64,000 nucleotides of DNA from Deltaproteobacteria bacterium (GCA_016235345.1 JACRLG010000013.1:1-64000), one strand, 5' to 3'. Positions 43,337 to 52,594 are shown, numbered from the stretch's first letter. Program-made: numbers and translations. The notes: generated from the sequence alone by a model not told the origin.

Positions 43337-43917
43337 AATCGCCTCCTTGCATCCCGAAACTTAATGGCGGACATCCCATGAGGGGAACGAGTCCCGCTGC
43401 CAAAGCCGGATGGGCGGGCGAAAAGCCCGGCACCCACACCTTATTAAGCGGAGCATGGTTCTTTTCCGTTTTTTAATGGAATCTGGCCGATGGGAGAAAT
43501 AATGCAATCCTACTCCCCCAACATTTTTGGAAGTTTAAAAAAATAGAACTAAACCCTGCTCCCTGTAATAATTAAACGGCCCCTGAATCACCCGCCAGCC
43601 GCAACAGATCGCGTCCGGCATTTTCGGATTCATCCGAAGCAGAGCGCTTATTAGAAGGAGACGGCATGGATGTCAATGAAAAATTGGGCGAAGCAAACTT
43701 GACATTTTTTCATCCCTGTGCATTATAGGTTGGTTTCCGCGCCGGAGCTTACAGTCCCGGCAGCGCGGAGCGGAAAGCGCGCTTAAAACAGGCGCGGCCA
43801 GATGTTCGAACAATCGCTTTGCTTTTTCCCGAAAGGCCAGCCTTTTAAGGGTAAAAGCGTTGCGGTCAATCGCCAGACACTTTTTCCGGCCTTGTCGCCG
43901 GAATGGAAGGAGACATC
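43337..43917. promoter_or_regulatory. Divergent upstream region of pdaD and rpmH
   Basis: 580 bases between divergently read genes. Near pdaD (43337-43440) the leader is GC-rich with a GGGC/GCCC hairpin around 43411-43425, possibly structured. The middle is AT-rich. A 20-codon reading frame (43666-43728) behind a strong GAAGGAG overlaps the rpmH promoter, so its coding status is doubtful. No DnaA boxes (TTATCCACA) seen, so the origin is not here. Confidence 0.4.
43699..43728 (+). promoter_or_regulatory. Promoter of rpmH
   Basis: TTGACA at 43699-43704 and TTATAG at 43723-43728 with an 18-base spacer. It would start transcription about 185 bases before the rpmH ATG, consistent with the long leader common for the rpmH-rnpA operon. 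Confidence 0.6.
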
Positions 43918-44052
43918 ATGAAACGCACATTCCAGCCCCACAATCAGCGCCACGCCCGCACCCACGGTTTCCGGGCGCGCATGTCAACGCCCCAGGGCCG
44001 CAAGGTTCTTTCCCGCCGCAGGGCCAAGGGCAGGAAGCGCCTCACAGTCTGA
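43918..44052 (+). CDS. rpmH: Ribosomal protein L34
   Basis: 44 residues: begins [18 protein letters not shown] and ends with a basic run GRKRLTV. All L34 hallmarks ([26 protein letters not shown]) are present. GGAAGGAGA is seven bases before the ATG. It is the first gene of the rpmH-rnpA-yidD-yidC-jag-mnmE block. Confidence 0.97.
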   Translation: MKRTFQPHNQRHARTHGFRARMSTPQGRKVLSRRRAKGRKRLTV

Positions 44053-44060
44053 TCCCGCGC

Positions 44061-44414
44061 ATGGGCGCCACCTTCAAAAAACGGCACCGGCTAACCAAGC
44101 GGGCTGAGTTTGTCCGGCTCACCCGCCTTGGAACTCGCTGCGACAGCACCCATTTTTTCTCGGTGATGTTGCCAGGCACCGGCCCGGATTCTCGACTGGG
44201 TGTGACCGTAACCCGAAGGGTGGGATGCGCCGTCGTTCGCACCAGAATAAAGCGCCTGGTCAGGGAACATTTCCGCCTTAACAGGCAGGTGTTCAAGTCT
44301 CCTTATGATATCAACGTGATAGCCAAAAATGGCGCAAAACTCGCTGACAACGGGGCACTTTTTTCATCTTTGGAAGCGCTTTTCAGCCGCGTGGAGAAAC
44401 TTGCGTCCTCTTGA
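44061..44414 (+). CDS. rnpA: Ribonuclease P protein component
   Basis: 117 residues from ATG 44061, nine bases after the rpmH stop; a longer in-frame reading overlapping rpmH is not needed. The RNR motif is [14 protein letters not shown], and the N-terminus [16 protein letters not shown] is typical. It helps the RNase P RNA mature tRNA 5' ends. Followed after seven bases by yidD. Confidence 0.93.
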   Translation: MGATFKKRHRLTKRAEFVRLTRLGTRCDSTHFFSVMLPGTGPDSRLGVTVTRRVGCAVVRTRIKRLVREHFRLNRQVFKSPYDINVIAKNGAKLADNGALFSSLEALFSRVEKLASS

Positions 44415-44421
44415 AAGGCTC

Positions 44422-44619
44422 ATGGTCTCTTCCATCCGTCTCTACCAGGCCGTCATCTCCCCCCTCATCGGGCCTGTGTGCCGTTTCCATCCATCGTGTT
44501 CCGAATACGCTATTTTGGCCATCCAGCGCCACGGAGCCTTCAAGGGGCTGTATCTGGCGGTCCGCCGGGTTCTCAAGTGCCATCCTTTCAACCCAGGAGG
44601 CTTTGACCCCGTGCCCTGA
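44422..44619 (+). CDS. yidD: Membrane protein insertion efficiency factor YidD
   Basis: 65 residues from ATG 44422 (AAAGG just upstream). The signature [23 protein letters not shown] is intact (given in part: [11 protein letters not shown]), as is the C-terminal [13 protein letters not shown]. It aids YidC. An in-frame upstream start at 44329 lies in rnpA and is rejected. Confidence 0.93.
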   Translation: MVSSIRLYQAVISPLIGPVCRFHPSCSEYAILAIQRHGAFKGLYLAVRRVLKCHPFNPGGFDPVP

Positions 44620-44796
44620 CATCCGGAATGGCCGACGTATTTTCCAGGCCACACCGGAACGGCGAATGGGGCGCAGATATAATGATGCGCTCCGATTCGT
44701 TCACTCAACATTCACACGCGCCTTGGGGCTTGAAAAACATGAATCCGTTTTTTTCAAGTCCGTCGGGGTGATGGAGTCGACAAGGAGTAGAAGGGG

Positions 44797-46455
44797 ATGG
44801 AACAGGTCCGTTTCATAGCAGCCATAGTGCTGTGTTTTGTGCTTTACCTGGCATGGGCTTACTTTTTCGTTCCAAAGCCCACGGTTCCCCCGCCCGGAAA
44901 GACCGCCACCCTGGAGGCCAAAGCAACGTCCGCAGCAATAAAGGCGTCGTCCACGGCCAGTGCGATCACGCCAACAACGGCGGTAGCCACTTCCGCCGCC
45001 CCTGTTCAGCCCGGCCGCACCTTCGTCGTTGAAGCTCCCCTGTACACCGCCCGTTTTTCCCAGGCAGGCGGAAAGCTTAAAGAATTGACCCTCAAGAAAT
45101 TCAGGGAATCCATAAAGACCGATTCCGCCTACAAGGCGATGACGCACCTTCCCGAAGGAGAATCGATCCTAAACACGAAATTCGAGGACGGAAGCGTTCC
45201 CGAACTCAGCTCGGCGATTTTCACATCCCAGGCCCCGGACCGGCTTACGGTAACCGACAAGCCCGCAGCTTTAGTCCTTTCGTGGGTTTCGCCCGCAGGC
45301 GTGGCCTTTGAAAAGCGCTATACCTTCCATCCCGAAAACTACGTCATCGATCTCGACGTATCCGTAACCAACCGCTCCAATGTTCCGGTTTCGGACAGCC
45401 TTTCCGTGGAAATCAAGTCCTACATGGGCCAGCCTTCCAATTACGGATTTGAGGGTCCACTGGCCCTGGTGAAGGGGGCGCTTGAGGAGGTCAAGGCCGC
45501 CAAGCTCATGAAAAACGGCCCGGCCACCAAGACCGGCAGCGTCTTCTGGAGCGGCCTCACCGACCGCTACTTCCTTTCCGCAGTGGCTCCCACCCTTGCC
45601 CAGGAAGGCTCTACAGTATTCTCCGCCGAACCCGGACCGGGCAAACTGAGTCTGGTAAGCGTAAGATACGTCAATCCCAAGGCCAACATACCGGTTGAGG
45701 CCACCCGGAAATATTCCCACAGGATTTACATGGGGCCCAAGAGCACCGATACCCTGAAGGCGGCGGGCGGCAAATTCCACCGGGCCCTGTCCTTCGGAAT
45801 ATGGTCTTTCATAGCCCGGCCCCTTCTTTATCTCCTGGACTTCACGTACAGGTTCATCCCCAATTACGGCATCGCCATAATGCTCATCACCCTGATCATC
45901 AAACTCCTGTTCTGGCCGCTCTCCAACAAGAGCTACAAGTCCATGGCGGAAATGAAGAAGCTCACGCCGCTCATGCAGGAGATAAGGGAAAAATACAAGG
46001 ATGACAAGAAGCGCATGAACGAGGAGGTGTTCGCTCTTTACCGGACCTACAAGGTCAACCCGATGAGCGGCTGCCTCCCCATCCTGCTCCAGATACCGGT
46101 TTTCTTCGCGCTCTGGCGGATGCTTTCGGGAGCGATAGAGCTTAGGCACGCGCCCTTTTGGGGGTGGGTCAACGACCTTTCCGCGCCTGACCGCCTCATG
46201 CAGTCCTTGAACGTCCCCTTTGTGGAGCCTTCGGGAATACCGGTGCTCACCCTGGTCATGGGCGTCACCATGTTCCTTCAGCAAAAGATGTCTCCGCCGC
46301 CCGGCGACCCCATGCAGGCCAAGATGATGATGGCCCTGCCCATAGTGTTCACGTTCATTTTCATAAACCTGCCCTCCGGCCTGGTTCTTTACTGGCTTGT
46401 GAACAACGTCCTTTCCATTGGGCAGCAGTATTACATCCAGAAAAAGTATTCCTAG
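44797..46455 (+). CDS. yidC: Membrane protein insertase YidC
   Basis: 552 residues, the Gram-negative long form: an N-terminal membrane anchor, a large periplasmic domain (about 60-330) with the FxAxxG strands, then five membrane segments. The C-terminal insertase core is recognisable: GNYGIAI-like (PNYGIAIMLIT), KSMAEMKKLTPLMQEIREKY and CLPILLQIPVFFALW. It inserts membrane proteins alone or with SecYEG. Long Thr/Ala-rich linker after the anchor. 178 bases after yidD. Confidence 0.97.
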   Translation: MEQVRFIAAIVLCFVLYLAWAYFFVPKPTVPPPGKTATLEAKATSAAIKASSTASAITPTTAVATSAAPVQPGRTFVVEAPLYTARFSQAGGKLKELTLKKFRESIKTDSAYKAMTHLPEGESILNTKFEDGSVPELSSAIFTSQAPDRLTVTDKPAALVLSWVSPAGVAFEKRYTFHPENYVIDLDVSVTNRSNVPVSDSLSVEIKSYMGQPSNYGFEGPLALVKGALEEVKAAKLMKNGPATKTGSVFWSGLTDRYFLSAVAPTLAQEGSTVFSAEPGPGKLSLVSVRYVNPKANIPVEATRKYSHRIYMGPKSTDTLKAAGGKFHRALSFGIWSFIARPLLYLLDFTYRFIPNYGIAIMLITLIIKLLFWPLSNKSYKSMAEMKKLTPLMQEIREKYKDDKKRMNEEVFALYRTYKVNPMSGCLPILLQIPVFFALWRMLSGAIELRHAPFWGWVNDLSAPDRLMQSLNVPFVEPSGIPVLTLVMGVTMFLQQKMSPPPGDPMQAKMMMALPIVFTFIFINLPSGLVLYWLVNNVLSIGQQYYIQKKYS

Positions 46456-46468
46456 GGAGGCGCCCGAA

Positions 46469-47611
46469 ATGGCATACCGGGAATTCGACGGAAAGACCGA
46501 GGCGGAGGCTGTTGAAAAGGCCTGCATCGAACTGGGCATTCCCAGAAAGAGTCTTCGCTACGACGTGTTGTCACACGGCTCCACGGGTATTTTCGGGCTC
46601 GCCAAGGTCCGCAAGGCAAAAATCAGGGTGAAGACCGACGACGAGCCAGCCCCAAGGCCCGCCGCCAAAGCCGAACCCTCTTCCGCGGCGTCTTCTTCCG
46701 CAGAGGCATCCGAAGAAGCCAAGCCCGTCGCTCCCGAACAAAAGGGAAGGCGGGGCCAGAAACCGAAGCCCCCAAAGGCGGCTTCGGGAAAGGGAAGGGC
46801 TGACAAGGCTTCCATGGAGCCCTGGCCCGAAAAGACATCTTCCCCTTCCAAAAAGGAAGAGCCCCCACAGGAACCCGAAAAAGCCGAAAAGGCCCGCCCA
46901 TCCAGATCGAGCCGGAAAAGAAAGCGCGACTCGGCGGCAAAAAAGGCCGCTGAAGCAGGAGTTTCCACATCCGAGGCCATTAGCGCCAGCCCGGCGTCAC
47001 GCCAGCAGAAAAAGCAGCGCGCCCCCGCACCAGATTCTCCAGATGCGGCAAAATCCGGGGCTGCGCCCAAGGCTTCCTCCGATGACCAGGACTTTCCCGG
47101 CGAATCCCAGACACCCCTTGATCCCTTAGTCCTGGAGCAGGTTCTTGGCCATGCCGGGGAGATCATGACCCGGCTTTCCCAGGCGCTCATGGACGAGCCG
47201 TCGGTCAGCACATCCCACGTTTCGGGCCACGAAATCCTTGTCAGGGTGGATGGGCCCGACGCGGCCAACCTCATCGGGCGCAAAGGCCAGACCCTGGATG
47301 CCGTACAGCACGTGCTTGAAGCCATGCTCAACAAGGACAGAAGGCCCAAGATACGGATCAGGGTCGATGCCGGGGACTACCTTGCAAGGCGTGAGGAAAA
47401 CCTTGTGAAGTTGGCCCTTCGCCTCGGCGAAAAGGTGAAGAAGTCCGGGCGCGCTGCAAGTTTTTCGCCCATGCCCGCCAACGAACGGCGCATTATTCAT
47501 CTCGCTCTCAAGGATGACCCTCTTTTGCGCACCCAGAGCAAGGGTTCCGGCGAACTGAGAAAACTCATCATCGGTCCGCGCAAGACGGAGGATCCCAAGG
47601 CCGACGCCTGA
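46469..47611 (+). CDS. jag: RNA-binding protein Jag/KhpB
   Basis: 380 residues from ATG 46469, with GGGAGG eight bases upstream; an in-frame start at 46418 overlaps yidC. The Jag N-terminal domain (REFDGKTEAEAVEKACIELG) leads to a long charged, low-complexity linker (about 60-210), much longer than in Bacillus. Then a KH domain (LIGRKGQTLDAVQH, GxxG-like loop) and an R3H domain (SPMPANERRIIHLAL). KhpB binds RNA with KhpA and affects cell-wall synthesis. Overlap-free, 14 bases after yidC. Confidence 0.93.
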   Translation: MAYREFDGKTEAEAVEKACIELGIPRKSLRYDVLSHGSTGIFGLAKVRKAKIRVKTDDEPAPRPAAKAEPSSAASSSAEASEEAKPVAPEQKGRRGQKPKPPKAASGKGRADKASMEPWPEKTSSPSKKEEPPQEPEKAEKARPSRSSRKRKRDSAAKKAAEAGVSTSEAISASPASRQQKKQRAPAPDSPDAAKSGAAPKASSDDQDFPGESQTPLDPLVLEQVLGHAGEIMTRLSQALMDEPSVSTSHVSGHEILVRVDGPDAANLIGRKGQTLDAVQHVLEAMLNKDRRPKIRIRVDAGDYLARREENLVKLALRLGEKVKKSGRAASFSPMPANERRIIHLALKDDPLLRTQSKGSGELRKLIIGPRKTEDPKADA

Positions 47612-47627
47612 CCGGTCTTAAGCCGCC

Positions 47628-49004
47628 ATGATTTTAAGCGACACCATCGCAGCCCCGGCCACCCCCCCAGGAATGGGGGGGATCGGCATAATACGAATTT
47701 CCGGCCCGGATTCCCTCTTTTTCGTCTCCTGCATCTTTCGCCCCAAAAACCCCAGGGCAAGTCTCAAACCCAGGCGCATGATTCTTGGGCGCGTAGCCGA
47801 TCCCGCAACACTTGAGGTCTATGACGAGGTTCTGGCGGTTTACATGCCCGGCCCCTTCTCATACACCGGCGAGGATGTTGTGGAAATCCAGGCCCACGGC
47901 GGATCAGGCGTGATCTCCGCCCTTGTCGGCCTTATTCTCGGCCAGGGAGCCCGGCTGGCCGAGCCCGGCGAATTCACCAGGCGGGCCTTCCGCAACGGAC
48001 GCATGGACCTCTCCCAGGCCGAGGCAGTATGGGAACTGACCCAGGCTCGCACCACTTTCCAGGTAAAGGCCGCAGCGGCGCAGCTTTCAGGGGCCTTTTC
48101 ATGCGCACTTTCCGCCATAAGGACTTCACTGGAAGACATCCTTTGCCTGCTTATCGGCTCCTTCGATTTCCCGGACGAGATCGCCGAACCATCATCTTCC
48201 GATATACTTTCACGCCTGGAATCCGAAGTCAGAAAGCCGATTGAAAATCTTGTCGAACTTTCCCGGAAAAACGAGATAGCCCGGCGCGGCATGAACGTCG
48301 TCATCGTGGGAAGACCAAACGTTGGAAAATCCAGCCTGCTCAACCGCCTTCTTGGCAGGGACCGGGCCATAGTCTCCAATCTTCCGGGCACCACCCGCGA
48401 CAGCATATCAGAGGAAACCTTCATTGCCGGGAGGCATGCAATCCTGTGGGACACGGCAGGCATCCGCGCCGACGCCGAACCCGTCGAAAGCCTTGGCATC
48501 GAACGCACCCGCCTGGCTCTTGACCGGGCAGACGTGATAATTCTCGTGATCGAGGCCAACCAGCCTTTTGTCGAAGAGGACCTCGCCATTCTTGGCCAGC
48601 TTGAAGGCCGCAGGCTGGTTATAGCAGCCAACAAGTCGGACCTTCTTGGTTCCCCCCTTGCAAAGCCCTTCCCATCGACTCACGATTCGCATCCGGTTGT
48701 CCGGGTAAGCGCCCTTGCCGGGAGCGGCCTTGACGAGCTCGCCGGGGCCTTGTGGAATTCCGTTGACGCCGAATCCTCCATCGATCTTTCCCAGGGGCTG
48801 CCCAACCTGCGCCAAAGGGTTTTGTTGGAGCGGGCCGTTGACGCTCTTTCCTTTGCTATTTCAGAGGCGCGAGTCCAATTTCTGCCTGATCTCCTTTCGA
48901 CGGATATTGAAGCCGCCCTTCTGACCCTTGGAATGATCACGGGCGAAACCGCGACCCCGGATATCCTGGATGCCATTTTTTCCCGCTTCTGCATAGGAAA
49001 GTAA
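47628..49004 (+). CDS. mnmE: tRNA modification GTPase MnmE
   Basis: 458 residues. N-terminal folate-binding domain, then helical domain with embedded G domain (VGRPNVGKSSLLNRL, DTAGIR, NKSD), and the C-terminal FCIGK whose cysteine is needed for modification. With MnmG it forms 5-carboxymethylaminomethyl-U34 on tRNAs. 17 bases after jag. It closes the origin-proximal block; gidA/rsmG/parAB are not next to it here. Confidence 0.96.
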   Translation: MILSDTIAAPATPPGMGGIGIIRISGPDSLFFVSCIFRPKNPRASLKPRRMILGRVADPATLEVYDEVLAVYMPGPFSYTGEDVVEIQAHGGSGVISALVGLILGQGARLAEPGEFTRRAFRNGRMDLSQAEAVWELTQARTTFQVKAAAAQLSGAFSCALSAIRTSLEDILCLLIGSFDFPDEIAEPSSSDILSRLESEVRKPIENLVELSRKNEIARRGMNVVIVGRPNVGKSSLLNRLLGRDRAIVSNLPGTTRDSISEETFIAGRHAILWDTAGIRADAEPVESLGIERTRLALDRADVIILVIEANQPFVEEDLAILGQLEGRRLVIAANKSDLLGSPLAKPFPSTHDSHPVVRVSALAGSGLDELAGALWNSVDAESSIDLSQGLPNLRQRVLLERAVDALSFAISEARVQFLPDLLSTDIEAALLTLGMITGETATPDILDAIFSRFCIGK

Positions 49005-49036
49005 CTCACCCTTCCCCTCCCGGCTTCGTCTATAAA

Positions 49037-49052
49037 TGTTCCACGTGGAACA
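49037..49052. other. parS site 1
   Basis: A perfect 16-bp palindrome, TGTTCCACGTGGAACA, the ParB-binding parS consensus of many bacteria. It is 33 bases after the mnmE stop. Confidence 0.9.
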
Positions 49053-49108
49053 TCATTTCCAGAATCAACACCCTACCTTTTTAAAAATGCGCAGCGTGCA
49101 TCTCCGAA

Positions 49109-49124
49109 TGTTCCACGTGGAACA
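49109..49124. other. parS site 2
   Basis: A second perfect copy of TGTTCCACGTGGAACA, 72 bases from the first. Two close parS sites form a ParB nucleation centre for origin segregation and SMC loading. Confidence 0.9.
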
Positions 49125-49279
49125 TTTGGAAAGCCGGGATCGACATAACCTGATAAAACCTTACTTTAATAAGTCTGCAATTGCGCCAATAGGGATCAAA
49201 TTTGCGGATATAGCCAGGGCGGGGGTCTGAATCAGGCCTTTTTGTCCCGATCATATAAAGATTTCCTGCAGGAGGAATA

Positions 49280-49957
49280 ATGTCTATCCAGACCCGTGAC
49301 GAAGTGTTGGAAGAGCTTTTAACAGCCGAAAAGCCGGTTTGTCCCCATTGCGGGCAGGTAATGAGCCTCTACGAGGTGCCGCCAATCAATTATTCGGACG
49401 GACTTGGCTGGGGCGTACCCTATCTTTATGTCTGCTTCAACGATGAGTGCCCGCCCTTCTGCCAGGGATGGGACGAGATAAAGGAAAAGTACGCGCACAC
49501 GGCTTCCACCCGCTGCCTCATGTATCCCGGTACCACGCAGGTTGAGTACATGCCTGTTTTCGGTAAAGACGGCGGCAAGGGCCAGATAATGGAAAAGGAG
49601 TTGATGGACCAACAAAAGGCTCTGGAAGATGAAATCAAGAAGGGCTTTCTTGAGCTTGCTGAATACTTCGGTGGAAAGGACCACGAAAAGATACTGCAGA
49701 TTCTGCTGGACTCGGTAAGGCCCGCGCGGGTGCGGTTGAAGGCCGCCCAGATGATGGGGGATTTCGGGGTGGTGGAAAGCATTGAACCCATGAAAAACCT
49801 GAAGGTGGGAAACGCCATTCTTGGTCAGGCAATAAAGGATGCAGTTTTCCTCATCCACGAGCGGACCTTCACCAGGGAGTGCCCGTTCTGCGCCGAAGTC
49901 ATTAAGACAAGGGCGAATGTCTGCAAGCACTGCAATAGGGAAGTCGCCGGGGCCTGA
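49280..49957 (+). CDS. Zinc-ribbon and HEAT-like protein, unknown function
   Basis: 225 residues. RBS AGGAGG before ATG. Residues 20-60 hold CPHCGQ and CFNDECPPFCQGW, likely a zinc site; YPGTTQVEYMP follows. The middle (about 100-180) is helical with an RVRLKAAQMMGDFG HEAT-like unit. The C-terminus CPFCAEVIKTRANVCKHCNREV is a second zinc ribbon of the short double-CxxC type. I recognise no function. It lies alone, next to parS and mnmE. Nothing else in the window links to it. Confidence 0.75.
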   Translation: MSIQTRDEVLEELLTAEKPVCPHCGQVMSLYEVPPINYSDGLGWGVPYLYVCFNDECPPFCQGWDEIKEKYAHTASTRCLMYPGTTQVEYMPVFGKDGGKGQIMEKELMDQQKALEDEIKKGFLELAEYFGGKDHEKILQILLDSVRPARVRLKAAQMMGDFGVVESIEPMKNLKVGNAILGQAIKDAVFLIHERTFTRECPFCAEVIKTRANVCKHCNREVAGA

Positions 49958-49993
49958 CACAGATATCGGGCGGTTTCTGCAGGCGGATTGAAC

Positions 49994-50036
49994 AAAAAGG
50001 GCTGTGGGGGTTAGGAAAACCCTCACAGCCCTTTTT
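49994..50036. terminator. Strong bidirectional terminator
   Basis: AAAAAGGGCTGTG (49994-50006) pairs perfectly with CACAGCCCTTTTT (50024-50036), with an extra GGG/CCC pair and a bulge inside. A-run on one side and T-run on the other, so it ends both the zinc-ribbon gene (plus) and the fucose-synthase operon (minus). Confidence 0.9.
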
Positions 50037-50070
50037 GCTTATTCGAGGAAAAAAAGCCCGTGTGTGTTTC

Positions 50071-51099
50071 TCAGGAAAAGACAAATTGCGAAAGCCTCTT
50101 GCGGTACCATTCGTAGGTGTCAGCTATTCCCCTGTTCAGGGCGATTTGGGGAAACCAGCCAAGAGCCGAAATGCGCGAAACGTCTAACTGCTTTTTAGGC
50201 GTTCCTCCCGGAAGTTCCGGTAAAAGCGCAATCTCTCCCGAAAACCCGACAATGCCAGCAATCCTCCGGGCGAGTTCCAGCACGGTCTCGTCCTTGCCGG
50301 TCCCCACGTTTAAGGGCTCCTCGGAATCGTAATTGTCCATTAAGAAAACGCACGCATCCGCGAGGTCATCCACGTGAAGAAATTCCCGGCGAGGGGAGCC
50401 GTCACCCCAGACGGGCAGCACCGGGCGGCCCTTTAAAAGAATCTCCCGGAAGTTATCCGGGATGGGGCCGAAACATGCCTCGTCCCTGAAAATGGCCTCA
50501 AAATCACATTCCTGGGAAAGCCGGGCGAGGTGGGCCTTACGGATGAGGGCGGGAAGAAGGTGGCTTGAAAGAAGGTCGAAGTTGTCCTCCAGGCCGTAAA
50601 GATTGGTGGGCAGAAGGCTTATGGCCCGGAAACCGTGCTGGCGTCGAAGGGCCTGGCAGAGCTTGATCCCGGCGATCTTAGCCACCGCGTACCACTGATT
50701 TGTGGGCTCAAGCCCGCCGGATAATAAATACTCCTCTTTTATGGGCTGTGGGCAGAGCCTTGGGTAGATGCAGCTCGATCCCAGAAAAAGCAGTTTCTCC
50801 GCGCCAAACCTGTGGGCCGCGTCGATTACGTTGGTCTGAATCAGAAGATTGTCCCTTATGAAATCGGCGGGAAAGTCATTGTTCGCCTTTATGCCGCCCA
50901 CCCTGGCTGCTGCCAAAAAAACGTGGGTGGGCCTTTCGGACCTGAAAAAGTCCTCCACGTCGGCCTGCCTGGTAAGGTTCAGTTGACGCCTGTTCCGGGT
51001 TATGACGTTGGCATGGCCAAGGGCGGTAAGGCGGCGCAGGATCGCCGAGCCCACCATGCCGAGGTGTCCTGCAAGAAAAATGCGGGCGGATTTTTCCAT
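50071..51099 (-). CDS. fcl: GDP-L-fucose synthase
   Basis: 342 residues, SDR family. Nucleotide-binding loop GHLGMVGSAI, catalytic GSSCIYP and YAVAKIAG (YxxxK), and NNDFPADFIRDNL are all typical of WcaG/Fcl. It makes GDP-L-fucose from GDP-4-keto-6-deoxymannose; the dehydratase Gmd is not in this window. The C-terminal KKQLDVSRISALGW matches. Five bases after the methyltransferase-glycosyltransferase stop, so same operon. Confidence 0.93.
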   Translation of the reverse strand: MEKSARIFLAGHLGMVGSAILRRLTALGHANVITRNRRQLNLTRQADVEDFFRSERPTHVFLAAARVGGIKANNDFPADFIRDNLLIQTNVIDAAHRFGAEKLLFLGSSCIYPRLCPQPIKEEYLLSGGLEPTNQWYAVAKIAGIKLCQALRRQHGFRAISLLPTNLYGLEDNFDLLSSHLLPALIRKAHLARLSQECDFEAIFRDEACFGPIPDNFREILLKGRPVLPVWGDGSPRREFLHVDDLADACVFLMDNYDSEEPLNVGTGKDETVLELARRIAGIVGFSGEIALLPELPGGTPKKQLDVSRISALGWFPQIALNRGIADTYEWYRKRLSQFVFS

Positions 51100-51104
51100 T
51101 TAAG

Positions 51105-52550
51105 TCACACCTTCAGAAACTTCAAACGGCTTGCGGCGAAGGCCGCCATTTTGAGAAGCGCGAAGCCCTGCCGCCACCTGTCTATGTTGGTTTCCCCGTA
51201 GGTTCGGAACCTGTAGCGGATGGGAATCTCCACGATCTTAAGGTTGAGGCGGGCCGCACCGAAAAGGAGGTCGAAATCCCCGAAGGGGTCGAAATCCCCG
51301 AAATAGTGCCGGTTGCGGCAGATGGCCTCGTAATTGTTCCGGTTCAAAACCTTGGTGCCGCAAAGGGTGTCTTTTATGGGCTGGCCAAGAAGCCAGGTGA
51401 AGGCCATGCTGAAAAACTTGTTGCCAAGCATGTTCATGAAACGCATGGAGCCGTCTTCCATGGGATAGACCAGACGAACCCCGTTGATGAACTCCCCCTT
51501 GCCGGAAACCAGCGCGTCGTAAAACCTTGGAAGGTATTCGGGCGGCATGGTGAGGTCCGCGTCCAGTATCATGAAGACATCGCCCCTGGCCTTTGAAAAT
51601 CCCAGGCGCACTGCGTCGCCCTTTCCCTTGCCCGGCTGCTGGTAGGCGGAAACCATCTTTTCCGGGTTATCGGCAACCACCTTTTGAATGGCCTCCCAGG
51701 TCTTGTCGGTGGAGTTTCCCTCCACGAAAATAACCTCGGTTCCTCCGCCCATCTGGGGAATTCGCGGAAGAATGTTGGTAATGTTGCCCTCCTCGTTGCG
51801 GGCGGGGACCACCACCGTCACGATGGGGGCCGGATTTGCCTGATTGGCGGGGGCGAGCCCGCTCTTTGGCCGGGCGGCGATGAAATTGGTGAGGGCGAGC
51901 CAGGAAAAGGGCCAGAAATGAACCAGCCAGCGATTTAAAAGGCGGGAGAGCAGAGGAATTTCAAAGGGGATGATTATTCCCCATGTGCGCTTTAAGACCT
52001 CGAAGCCGGAAATCGAAAGAAGGTTCATGACATCATGGGGCGAAAACCAGTTCTGCTCCATCACATCGGCCCCAAGGCCGAGACGCCGGGCTATCCCCAG
52101 GGGTATGCGCCATAAGTTATTGTAAAAATTGATAAAAATTCGAGTGTCCGGGCCACAGCAGGAAGACAGGCTGGAAAACACCTCCTGTGCGTCCCAAAGA
52201 TCGTTCACAAGGTCTGAAAGGATTATGACGTCGAATTTTTCAGAAGCGGAAAACCCGGCGGCATCGGCCTGAACGAAACTGAGATGGGGGTGTCGCCTTC
52301 CTGCCTCCTCCAGCATCTTGCCGGAAAAATCCAAGCCCACGCCAACCGAGGGTGAAAGGGAGGCCAGAAGGTCGCCGTGGCCGCAGCCAAGCTCCAACAC
52401 CCTGAGCCCCTTCGGGATCATGAAGGAAAGATGCCTGGCCAGCATCCGGTGATAGGCTGCCCCAATCCTGCCGGGTTTTCCGTAAGCGGCGGACGCCCGG
52501 TCCCAGTGTGCGATTCTTGCCCGTACGTATTCTTTTCGCGCGTTATCCAT
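51105..52550 (-). CDS. Methyltransferase-glycosyltransferase fusion
   Basis: 481 residues from ATG 52550; an in-frame GTG at 52559 is possible. Residues about 45-150 are a class I SAM methyltransferase (LELGCGHGDLL, VGLDFSGKMLE). From about 240 a GT2 domain of the DPM1 type begins (VTVVVPARNEEGNI, LDADLTMPPEYLP as the DxD region, GTKVLNR). In the middle, HFWPFSWLALTNF may be a membrane-associated linker. Dolichol-phosphate-mannose-type enzymes transfer to polyprenyl phosphate. It is one operon with fcl. A single protein with both functions suggests sugar methylation and transfer in one step. Confidence 0.85.
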   Translation of the reverse strand: MDNARKEYVRARIAHWDRASAAYGKPGRIGAAYHRMLARHLSFMIPKGLRVLELGCGHGDLLASLSPSVGVGLDFSGKMLEEAGRRHPHLSFVQADAAGFSASEKFDVIILSDLVNDLWDAQEVFSSLSSCCGPDTRIFINFYNNLWRIPLGIARRLGLGADVMEQNWFSPHDVMNLLSISGFEVLKRTWGIIIPFEIPLLSRLLNRWLVHFWPFSWLALTNFIAARPKSGLAPANQANPAPIVTVVVPARNEEGNITNILPRIPQMGGGTEVIFVEGNSTDKTWEAIQKVVADNPEKMVSAYQQPGKGKGDAVRLGFSKARGDVFMILDADLTMPPEYLPRFYDALVSGKGEFINGVRLVYPMEDGSMRFMNMLGNKFFSMAFTWLLGQPIKDTLCGTKVLNRNNYEAICRNRHYFGDFDPFGDFDLLFGAARLNLKIVEIPIRYRFRTYGETNIDRWRQGFALLKMAAFAASRLKFLKV

Positions 52551-52594
52551 AAAATTCACGACCCGTGAAGTGAGGTTGGTTTTGATTGGCTGAC

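Noticed and set aside
49036-49230. Short reading frame starting MFHVEH after mnmE
   Set aside because: The repeated FHVEH is the translation of the parS palindromes, not a protein.
49942-49975. CCTGACACAG near the end of the zinc-ribbon gene, resembling the repeat element end
   Set aside because: Only a 10-base match, overlapping the stop codon, with no arms and no core; a chance match.
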